Of a DNA stretch of 12,705 bases, positions 6,362 to 11,979 are shown in pieces. Source of the DNA: Thermoleophilia bacterium (GTDB lineage: Bacteria > Actinomycetota > Thermoleophilia > Gaiellales > JAICJC01). A program made the position numbers and the translations under genes. The notes beneath the pieces are model-generated. The model was not told the origin of the DNA, made no database searches, and saw only the letters and a program-made list of their open reading frames with translations. The DNA lies in NCBI GenBank assembly GCA_025928435.1, contig JAICJM010000113.1:1-12705 (forward strand), written 5' to 3'. The first letter of the stretch is position 1; each line of letters begins with the position of its first letter.

Positions 6362-6627
6362 GGCAGCACCAGCACCTGGCCGGCGGCGATGCCGGCGTCG
6401 TGGAGATCGTTCGCCTGCTCGATCCGGTACACGGCGTCACGCGGGTCGGACGAGGGGTATGCCCGAAGCGCGATCGACCACAGGGTCTCCCCCGCCAGCA
6501 CCGCATGGTGGCGCGGATGCGAGGCGCCGCGGCTGCTCGGCGCCGCGTAGCTCATGACGAGCGCGAGCACGACCGCGCTCGCGGCCACGAGGGTGAGGAG
6601 GCGCCGGATGTCGAGGGTGGCGAACAT
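6358..6627 (-). CDS. SOS-induced LysM membrane protein, YneA/ChiZ-type cell-division suppressor
   Basis: The 89-residue product has an N-terminal cytoplasmic stub with Arg-Arg, one membrane helix (about 9-28), a short Ser/His-rich linker, and a LysM domain from about 41 to the end (AGETLWSIALRAYP, then Q-V-L-V-L-P). LysM binds peptidoglycan glycan strands. Small membrane LysM proteins under LexA control include YneA of Bacillus and ChiZ (Rv2719c) of Mycobacterium, which delay division after DNA damage. The ATG at 6627 was chosen because the promoter lies just upstream; earlier in-frame ATGs lie upstream of that promoter. The ATG itself sits inside LexA box 1. In mycobacteria the homologue lies beside lexA, but neither lexA nor nrdR is next to this gene. 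The function is inferred from domain plus regulation. Confidence 0.88.
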   Translation of the reverse strand: MFATLDIRRLLTLVAASAVVLALVMSYAAPSSRGASHPRHHAVLAGETLWSIALRAYPSSDPRDAVYRIEQANDLHDAGIAAGQVLVLP

Positions 6628-6634
6628 GTGTTCG
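6621..6634 (-). promoter_or_regulatory. LexA (SOS) box 1, over the LysM start codon
   Basis: CGAACATGTGTTCG is a perfect palindromic match to the Gram-positive/actinobacterial LexA operator (CGAACNNNNGTTCG). It spans the predicted transcription start and the ATG (6627-6625) of the LysM gene. Confidence 0.92.
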
Positions 6635-6637
6635 GTG

Positions 6638-6666
6638 ATGGTAGCGAACAGGTGTTCGATTGTCAA
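6638..6666 (-). promoter_or_regulatory. SOS promoter, TTGACA-17-TACCAT
   Basis: On the minus strand, the consensus -35 TTGACA (6666-6661) is followed by exactly 17 nt and the -10 TACCAT (6643-6638). Transcription would start about 3-5 nt before the ATG at 6627, so the mRNA is nearly leaderless. LexA box 2 fills the spacer and box 1 covers the start site, so LexA bound at either site would block RNA polymerase. Confidence 0.88.
6645..6658 (-). promoter_or_regulatory. LexA (SOS) box 2, between -35 and -10
   Basis: Minus strand CGAACACCTGTTCG, with a T before it, is a second full match to the actinobacterial LexA operator. Its start is 24 nt from that of box 1, about two helical turns, which could favour cooperative binding. 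It lies wholly within the 17-nt promoter spacer. Confidence 0.92.
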
Positions 6667-6710
6667 GGATTCGATGTTCGCCGCTGGCGGACGGCGCATG
6701 AGGCGGCCGT

Positions 6711-6716
6711 TAGGCT
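6711..6716 (+). promoter_or_regulatory. -10 element upstream of the dihydropteroate-synthase-like gene
   Basis: TAGGCT, followed by GG, lies 6 nt before a GTG at 6723. The same octamer TAGGCTGG precedes the dipeptide epimerase gene at the same kind of spacing (7 nt). No strong -35 is visible. Transcription would start near 6723. Confidence 0.5.
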
Positions 6717-6722
6717 GGCCCC

Positions 6723-6746
6723 GTGCCCTCCGCCCCCCGCCCATGA
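6723..6746 (+). CDS. Candidate leaderless 7-codon upstream ORF
   Basis: GTG at 6723 opens seven codons (V-P-S-A-P-R-P) ending in TGA at 6744-6746. The stop overlaps the ATG of the downstream synthase-like gene in the bases ATGA. The GTG sits 6 nt after TAGGCT, where leaderless initiation occurs in this window. The downstream ATG has no ribosome binding site, so termination and re-initiation could be its main route to translation. The alternative is that the 20 nt are only a short untranslated leader. Confidence 0.3.
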   Translation: MPSAPRP

Positions 6747-7615
6747 CCCTGCGCCTCGCCCACCGGGGCGTCGCGCTCGACGGCCCGCCCTGCATGATGG
6801 GCATCGTCAACGTCACCCCCGACTCGTTCTACGACCGCGGCGCCACGGCCGCGCCCGAGGCGGCCGTCGCCCGGGGCGTCGAGCTCGTCCGTGCGGGCGC
6901 CGGCATCGTCGATGTCGGCGGCATGACCGCCCAGCCGGGTCGAGTTCTCGCGGAGGACGAGGAGATCGCCCGGGTCGAGGGCGTCGTCGCGGCGCTGCGC
7001 GCGCGGCTCGACGTCCCCATCTCGATCGACACCTACCGCGCCCGGGTGGCCGACGCGGCCCTGCGCGCGGGCGCCGACATCGTGAACGACCACACCGGCC
7101 TGACCGACCCCGAGATGGCCGCGACGATCGCCGGCCACCGGGCCGGGCTCGTCGTCACCCACCTCTCGCTCGACCCGAAGCAGGTGCAGGAGGGCCGCCA
7201 CGCGGTCGCGGTCGACGACATCGCCGAGTTCCTCTCCGCGCGCGCAGACGCCGCCCGCGCCGCCGGGGTCGGGGCGGACGCCATCCTGGTCGATCCCGGG
7301 CTCGGCTTCGGCAAGGACACCGCGACCGACCTGCGCACGCTCGCGGGCCTCCCCCGCCTCGCCTCGCTCGGCTATCCGCTTCTGCTGGCGCCCTCGCACA
7401 AGGAGGTGACGGCCGAGCCGCTCGGGCTCGAGGAGTCATCCATCGAGGGGACGGCGGCGGTGGTCGCCCTCGCCGCCTACCTGGGGGCCGCCGTGCTGCG
7501 CGTCCACGACCTGCCGTTCATGGCGCACGTCGCCCGGATGGCGTGGCTCGTGCGGGGTCAGACCGGGACGAGCTCTTCGGCGAAGAACGACGGCAGGAAC
7601 GCGCCGTCGCGGTAG
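6743..7615 (+). CDS. Dihydropteroate synthase family protein with altered pABA loop (FolP2-like)
   Basis: DHPS joins pABA to 6-hydroxymethyl-dihydropterin pyrophosphate in folate synthesis. This 290-residue TIM-barrel protein keeps the pterin-side residues of the family: NVTPDSF (N23), D57 in VDVGG, D96 in SIDT, N115, VDPGLGFGK (D184), K220 and RVHD (R253, H255). The pABA/sulfonamide loop differs: the usual GGESTRPG reads GGMTAQPG (59-66), with Ala and Gln where E. coli has Thr62 and Arg63. SRKS reads SHKE (218-221). The protein may therefore be a paralogue with another substrate, as mycobacterial FolP2 is thought to be. No other folate gene is nearby. The ATG at 6743 places NVTPDSF normally. 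The last 58 bases overlap the convergent aminopeptidase gene. Confidence 0.85.
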   Translation: MTLRLAHRGVALDGPPCMMGIVNVTPDSFYDRGATAAPEAAVARGVELVRAGAGIVDVGGMTAQPGRVLAEDEEIARVEGVVAALRARLDVPISIDTYRARVADAALRAGADIVNDHTGLTDPEMAATIAGHRAGLVVTHLSLDPKQVQEGRHAVAVDDIAEFLSARADAARAAGVGADAILVDPGLGFGKDTATDLRTLAGLPRLASLGYPLLLAPSHKEVTAEPLGLEESSIEGTAAVVALAAYLGAAVLRVHDLPFMAHVARMAWLVRGQTGTSSSAKNDGRNAPSR

Positions 7616-8691
7616 ATGACCTCGCCGTCGGCGTGGATCTCGCCGCCGTGGCGCAGGTCGCACACCATGTCCCAGTGCAGGCCGGAGCGGTTCACGCTGC
7701 CCGTGTCGGGATAGCCGGCGCCGAGCGCCATGTGGCACGTCCCGCCGATCTTCTCGTCGAACAGGATCTGGCGGGTGAACTCGGTCACCATGTAGTTCGT
7801 GCCGATCGCGAACTCGCCCAGGATCGAGGCGCCCGCGTCCATGCCGAGCATCTGCCGCAGGTAGTCGGCGCCGGCCGCGGCCTCCGAGTGCACGACCTTG
7901 CCTTCCTCGAAGCGCAGGCGCACGTCCTGCACCTCCCGGCCGCCCATGACGGCGGGGAACGAGAAGCGCACCTCGCCGGACGTCTCCGACTCGAGCGGCC
8001 CGGTGAAGATCTCGCCGTCGGGGAAGTTGCGCAGGCCCTGGGACGCGACCCAGGAGCGGCCGTCGATGCCGACCGTCAGATCGGTCCCGTCGGCGACGAC
8101 CCGCAAGGTCTTCATCGCGGCCATCTTGTCGGCCAGCGCCCGCAGCTTGCCGGCGTACGTCCGCCACGCCGCCACGGGATCCTCGAGGTGCAGCCAGCCG
8201 GCCTGGTAGACGAAGTCCGCGTATGCGTCGATCGACATGTCGGCGTCTTGGGCGAAGGCGTCGCACGGATAGGCGGTGACGCACCAGCGCAGCTCGCCGG
8301 CGGCCGAGCGCTCCAGGAACCGGCCCATCAGCGGCTGGGCGGCGGCGGACCGGCGCGCCAGCTTGGCCGGATCGATCCCAGACAGCTCGCGCGTGTTCCA
8401 GGCGCCGATGATCGCGATGCGGGCGTCGATCGCGTTCATGTCCTCGAGCGCGGCGGGCGGGAGATGGTCGAGCTGGGCCTCGGTCGCCGCGGCGAGATAG
8501 GCCTCGTCGACCCCCTGGACCGATGCGCGCACATGCGGGATGGCGCCGGCGGCGAGCGCGGCCCGGACGATCTCGACGATCAGCGGCTCGGCCAGCGCCG
8601 GGCCCTGGATCATCAGGACGTCGCCCTCCTTCACCCCGGTCGAGTAGTTGACGACCACCTCGGCCAGGCGGCGAACGCGGGGATCGATCAC
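7558..8691 (-). CDS. M29 family metallo-aminopeptidase (second of a tandem pair)
   Basis: This 377-residue protein belongs to peptidase family M29 (thermophilic aminopeptidase, AmpS/AmpT type), dimetal exopeptidases that release N-terminal amino acids. Metal-site motifs are present: FPDGEIFTGP (E227), LGEFAIG (E293), TCHMALG (H320) and LHWDMV (H339, D341). The Tyr seven residues after the His, proposed as catalytic in the family, is Y327. A short loop between H320 and H339 places it in the compact M29 subgroup. The GTG at 8691 overlaps the upstream paralogue's stop as GTGA, so the two are translated together. It lacks a signal peptide and is probably cytoplasmic. It is 11 residues longer than its neighbour, mostly at the C-terminus. 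The 3' end overlaps the synthase-like gene on the other strand. Confidence 0.92.
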   Translation of the reverse strand: MIDPRVRRLAEVVVNYSTGVKEGDVLMIQGPALAEPLIVEIVRAALAAGAIPHVRASVQGVDEAYLAAATEAQLDHLPPAALEDMNAIDARIAIIGAWNTRELSGIDPAKLARRSAAAQPLMGRFLERSAAGELRWCVTAYPCDAFAQDADMSIDAYADFVYQAGWLHLEDPVAAWRTYAGKLRALADKMAAMKTLRVVADGTDLTVGIDGRSWVASQGLRNFPDGEIFTGPLESETSGEVRFSFPAVMGGREVQDVRLRFEEGKVVHSEAAAGADYLRQMLGMDAGASILGEFAIGTNYMVTEFTRQILFDEKIGGTCHMALGAGYPDTGSVNRSGLHWDMVCDLRHGGEIHADGEVIYRDGAFLPSFFAEELVPV

Positions 8692-9788
8692 AGGAACTGC
8701 CCGTCCCGGTAGATGACCTCGCCGTCGGCGTGCACCTCGCCGCCCGAGCGCAGGTCGCAGACCATGTCCCAGTGCAGGCCGGAGCTGTTGTTGCCCCCGC
8801 ACTCGGGGAAGCCCATGCCGAGGGCCACATGGCACGTGCCGCCGATCTTCTCGTCGAAGAGCGTGTCGTGGGTGCCCTGGCGGATCTCCTCGTTCATGCC
8901 GAAGGCCGCCTCGCCCAGGTAGCGGGCGCCCTGATCCATGTCGAGCATCTGGGTGAGGAAGCGCCCGCCCTTCGTCGCCTCCTCGCGCACGACCTTGCCG
9001 CCCTCGAACCAGAGCCGCACGCCCGCGACGTCGTTGCCGTTGTACGGCGCGTCGAGGCTGAACGCGATGTGTCCCTCGGTGGCCCCCTCGATGGGGCTCG
9101 TGAAGACCTCGCCGTCGGGGAAGTTCTGGCGGCCGTCGGCGTTCATCCACTTGCGGCCGGAGACGTCGAGCCGCAGGTCGGTGTCCTCGCCGACGATGCG
9201 GAGCCGGCGCACCTGCTCGAGCCGCTTGGCGATCCGGTCCTGGCGCTCCGACTGGGCCTGCCAGAAGGCGATCGGGTCGGGATCCTCGAGATGACCGGCC
9301 GAGTAGACGAAGTCCTCCCACTCGGTCAGCGACATGCCGGCATCCTGCGCGGACGCGTCGCAGGGGAACGCTGTCCCGCACCAGCGCACCTCGCCCGCGG
9401 CCTCGCGCTCGAAGAAGCGCTCGAATAGCTCCCGTGTCGCCGCCGAGCGGATCGCCTGCCGGTCGGCGCCGATCCCGCTCGCGTAGCGGTTGTTGCGCTG
9501 TCCCCAGACGCTGAGCGCGCGCGTCGGCGTCTCGATCTCGATCCGGTCGAGCTTCGTGATCGTGCGCAGCTGCTCCTCGCTCGCCTCGGCCAGGAACGCC
9601 GCCTGGGCGCGCTCGAGCCGCGGGCGCACCATCGGGTGGCCGCCGAGCTCGGTGACCGTGCGCACTACCTCGACGAAGAGCGGCTGGGCGAGCGCCGGGC
9701 CGTCGATCAGGACGGTGTCGCCCTCGCCGACCTCGAGTGAGTAGCGGCACAGGAGATCCGCCAGCGTGGTCAGTCGGGGGTCGCGCAC
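8688..9788 (-). CDS. M29 family metallo-aminopeptidase (first of a tandem pair)
   Basis: This 366-residue paralogue of the next gene shares its metal-site motifs at the same positions: FPDGEVFTSP (E227), LGEAAFG (E293), TCHVALG (H320) and LHWDMV (H339, D341). The proposed catalytic Tyr is replaced by Phe327 (GFPECGG against GYPDTGS in the neighbour), the only obvious active-site difference. It may thus differ in rate or substrate, or act as a partner subunit. The GTG at 9788 has no ribosome binding site, but TAGTAT lies 9 nt upstream. It follows repeat copy 2 and the DgcN-like gene on the same strand, so it could belong to the same peptide-breakdown unit although it has its own promoter. Confidence 0.92.
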   Translation of the reverse strand: MRDPRLTTLADLLCRYSLEVGEGDTVLIDGPALAQPLFVEVVRTVTELGGHPMVRPRLERAQAAFLAEASEEQLRTITKLDRIEIETPTRALSVWGQRNNRYASGIGADRQAIRSAATRELFERFFEREAAGEVRWCGTAFPCDASAQDAGMSLTEWEDFVYSAGHLEDPDPIAFWQAQSERQDRIAKRLEQVRRLRIVGEDTDLRLDVSGRKWMNADGRQNFPDGEVFTSPIEGATEGHIAFSLDAPYNGNDVAGVRLWFEGGKVVREEATKGGRFLTQMLDMDQGARYLGEAAFGMNEEIRQGTHDTLFDEKIGGTCHVALGMGFPECGGNNSSGLHWDMVCDLRSGGEVHADGEVIYRDGQFL

Positions 9789-9797
9789 CGGGGCCGG

Positions 9798-9803
9798 ATA
9801 CTA
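9798..9803 (-). promoter_or_regulatory. -10 element of the aminopeptidase pair
   Basis: TAGTAT on the minus strand lies 9 nt before the GTG at 9788, giving a transcript with at most a few leader bases. It lies between repeat copy 2 and the gene, so the pair can be transcribed independently of dgcA-dgcN. Confidence 0.5.
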
Positions 9804-9822
9804 GTGGCGGTTGCCCGCAGCC

Positions 9823-9864
9823 GACGTGGGGACAGTCCCCGCGGGTCGCGGGGACTGTCCCCGG
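9823..9864 (+). repeat. Dispersed inverted repeat, copy 2
   Basis: GGGGACAGTCCCC (9828-9840) and GGGGACTGTCCCC (9850-9862) are reverse complements separated by 9 nt. The unit starts GACGTGGGG and ends CCCCGG, the same as the reverse complement of copy 1 at 1330-1370; the spacers differ. It lies 4 nt beyond the stop of the DgcN-like gene and 20 nt upstream of the aminopeptidase -10. Both copies therefore sit at gene 3' ends. Confidence 0.8.
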
Positions 9865-9868
9865 GGCT

Positions 9869-10915
9869 TCAGCGCGACGAGAGCACGGCGTCCAGGATCC
9901 TCCCCGCCCCGAACCGCACCGGGTCGTCCGCGATCAGGCCGGTCTCTCGCTCCGTCTGCGAGATGGCGGCCCGGGCCGACTCCTCGTCCATCCTGTTCGT
10001 CTTCAGCGCCACCGCCACGACCGGGGCCGGGCGCACGTGCCGGGCCATCCGCACCTGGTCGTCGATCAGCTCGGTCAGGCCGCGGATGGGGAAGCGCGGG
10101 TCGCCCTCGATCAGCTCGCGGCCGGGCTCGTGCACGAACACCATGGAGTGCGGCGCCGACCCGTGCAGCAGGCCGAGCGTGACGCCGGAGTAGAACGGGT
10201 GGTTGAGCGATCCCTGGCCCTCGATCCAGAGGATGGCGCCGTCGCCGCCGCGGGCGCTCCCCTCCACGACCAGCTGCTCGGCGGCGCCGGCGACGAAGTC
10301 GGAGACGACCTGGTCGACGGCGATCCCCCACCCGGCGATCGCGATCCCGGTCTGGCCGGTGGGCACGAACACCGACGCGAGCCCGCGCCGGCGCGTTTCG
10401 CGGTCGAGCTCCAGGCACACCGTCATCTTCCCGAGGGCACAGTCCGACCCGACCGTGAGCACCGTGTGAGACTTCGTCTCGAGGTTGGCCCCGGTGGGGA
10501 CGTCGAGGCCGTCCGGCACCCTGCGCAGGTCGCGCACCGAGACGCCCTTGCGGGCGGAGGCGCCGGCGATCTCGGCGTCGTCGGAGAGGAACTCGTGCAG
10601 GCCGCTCTCGATGTCGAGCCCGTGCTCGATCGCGCGCAGGATGCTGAGGCGGAATGCCGGCGGCAGATGGCCACCCGCGGGGGCGACGCCGATCAGGAGG
10701 GTCGTCGGGCCGTGCGCCATCGCCGCGTCGATGTCGGCCACGACCGGCGCGTCCGACTTCAGGCCCGGCACGTGGTCGGCCGCCGTCGTGCCGGCCCTGG
10801 TCGAGTCGACCACGGCGACGGTCGGAGCCTCCGCGTAGCGCATGACGCCCGTGGCGGTCTTCGCGTCCTCGTCGAACATGCCTTCGGCGAGGACGGCGTA
10901 CCGCTTGCTGCTCAC
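9869..10915 (-). CDS. dgcN: DUF1611 P-loop protein, likely D-glutamate N-acetyltransferase DgcN
   Basis: This 348-residue protein is of the DUF1611 family. The N-terminal Rossmann-like part (about 1-130) includes VAPAGGHLPP (77-86). The C-terminal P-loop domain carries the Walker A motif GSDCALGKMT (156-165), then TGQTGI (187-191 region) and IEGQGSLNHP (231-240). Members paired with an enolase-superfamily epimerase have been shown in marine bacteria to be DgcN, which N-acetylates D-glutamate so that DgcA can racemise it to N-acetyl-L-glutamate. Here the GTG start at 10915 overlaps the epimerase stop as GTGA, so the two products are coupled. The assignment rests on family plus this pairing. 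A P-loop NTPase role is the alternative if the pathway link fails. Repeat copy 2 follows the stop by 4 nt. Confidence 0.85.
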   Translation of the reverse strand: MSSKRYAVLAEGMFDEDAKTATGVMRYAEAPTVAVVDSTRAGTTAADHVPGLKSDAPVVADIDAAMAHGPTTLLIGVAPAGGHLPPAFRLSILRAIEHGLDIESGLHEFLSDDAEIAGASARKGVSVRDLRRVPDGLDVPTGANLETKSHTVLTVGSDCALGKMTVCLELDRETRRRGLASVFVPTGQTGIAIAGWGIAVDQVVSDFVAGAAEQLVVEGSARGGDGAILWIEGQGSLNHPFYSGVTLGLLHGSAPHSMVFVHEPGRELIEGDPRFPIRGLTELIDDQVRMARHVRPAPVVAVALKTNRMDEESARAAISQTERETGLIADDPVRFGAGRILDAVLSSR

Positions 10916-11934
10916 GGCCACGGCTCCAGCGGCGTCACCCCCAGGCCGGGCCCGTCGCCGGGCACGACCCGGCCGTCGACGAGGCCGAGGCCGGTGTGGC
11001 TGTCGTTCCTGTTCAGCAGGTGGCCGTCGAGGTCGACGACGTCGACGAGCGGCGAGATCTGGGCCGCCTGTGCGATCCCGAGCGACGACTCGTTCATGCA
11101 GCCGAGCATCACCTTCAGGCCCAGGGCGCGGGCGGCGTGGATCATCCGCACCGCCTCGCGGATGCCGCCGGACTTGGTGAGCTTGATGTTCACGCCGTCG
11201 GCGATCTCGGCGCACCGGGCTACGTCGGGGAGCGTGTGGCAGCTCTCGTCGAGCACGATCGGGATCGAGAGCGAGCTGTCGTGCAGGCGGCAGTAGCCGG
11301 ACGTCTCGCGTGCCGGGAGCGGCTGCTCGATCAGCTCGACGCCGAGCGCCTCCAGCTCGGGCACGAGCTCGATGGTGGAGTGCACCGACCAGGCCTCGTT
11401 CGCGTCGACGCGGATGAGCGAGTCGGGCGCCTCGGCGCGGACGGTGCGCACGCGCTCCAGATCGGCCGGGCCGCCCACCTTGATCTTCAGGGCGTGGTAC
11501 GCCGACGCCGCGGCCGCGCGCCGGGCCGTCCCCTCCACCGTGTCGATCGAGATCGTGTAGCTCGTCGGTGGCGGCGCCGGGTCGAGGCCGAGGATGCGCC
11601 ACAGCGGCTGACCGCAGATCTTCCCCAGCAGGTCGTGCAGCGCCCCGTCGACCGCACACTTGGCGGCCATCTCGCCGGGCATCTCGCCGATGCGGCCCAG
11701 GATCGCCGCGGTCGCCAGCGGGTCGTCGCCGAGCAGCGGCTCCACCCGGCCGAGGAAGCGCATCGCGCTGTCGATCGACTCGTCGTAGTGGGTGTCCGGC
11801 GCACCCTCGCCGTAGCCGACGAGATCGCCGTGGCGGATCGCGACCTGCACCACCTCGGAGCTCGTGTCCGCGCTGCGGGAGATGACGAAGGGCTCCGAGT
11901 ACTCGAGCTCGAAGACGCGGCAGGAGAGCTCCAC
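10912..11934 (-). CDS. dgcA: Enolase-superfamily dipeptide epimerase, likely N-acetyl-D-glutamate racemase DgcA
   Basis: This 340-residue enzyme belongs to the muconate-lactonising subgroup of the enolase superfamily. It has K150-x-K152, Mg ligands D177 (VDANEAW), E203 (IEQPL) and D229 (LDES), a further Lys in NIKLTK (249-254), and CMNESSLGI (279-287). D301-L-D303 matches the DxD pair that holds the free amino group of L-Ala-D/L-Glu substrates in dipeptide epimerases. Two activities are therefore open: L-Ala-D-Glu epimerisation in murein peptide use, or racemisation of N-acetyl-D-glutamate with DgcN. Coupling to the DUF1611 gene favours the second; the DxD pair favours the first. The GTG at 11934 was chosen because TAGGCT lies 7 nt upstream. 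Earlier in-frame codons are antisense to the divergent gene. Confidence 0.88.
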   Translation of the reverse strand: MELSCRVFELEYSEPFVISRSADTSSEVVQVAIRHGDLVGYGEGAPDTHYDESIDSAMRFLGRVEPLLGDDPLATAAILGRIGEMPGEMAAKCAVDGALHDLLGKICGQPLWRILGLDPAPPPTSYTISIDTVEGTARRAAAASAYHALKIKVGGPADLERVRTVRAEAPDSLIRVDANEAWSVHSTIELVPELEALGVELIEQPLPARETSGYCRLHDSSLSIPIVLDESCHTLPDVARCAEIADGVNIKLTKSGGIREAVRMIHAARALGLKVMLGCMNESSLGIAQAAQISPLVDVVDLDGHLLNRNDSHTGLGLVDGRVVPGDGPGLGVTPLEPWP

Positions 11935-11941
11935 GCGCGCC

Positions 11942-11947
11942 AGCCTA
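11942..11947 (-). promoter_or_regulatory. -10 element of the dgcA-dgcN operon
   Basis: TAGGCT followed by GG on the minus strand lies 7 nt before the GTG at 11934, so the mRNA probably starts at or beside the start codon. It is in the 45-nt gap between two divergent genes. Confidence 0.55.
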
Positions 11948-11979
11948 TCCGACCGGCGGGCTCTGCGAGGATGCCACCG

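Noticed and set aside
5666..6550. A 295-residue protein reading straight on from the membrane gene in the first frame
   Set aside because: Past about 5940 the frame loses all hydrophobic character and runs antisense over two other genes. The membrane helices continue in the shifted frame.
6667..6680. A third LexA box upstream of the SOS promoter
   Set aside because: Only the left half (CGAACAT) matches; the right half reads GAATCC instead of GTTCG. It also lies upstream of the -35.
6400..8712. Very long plus-strand open frame (770 codons)
   Set aside because: It runs antisense through the LysM gene, out of frame across the synthase-like gene and antisense to an aminopeptidase. Its composition is Arg/Gly/Ala-rich and no motif was found.
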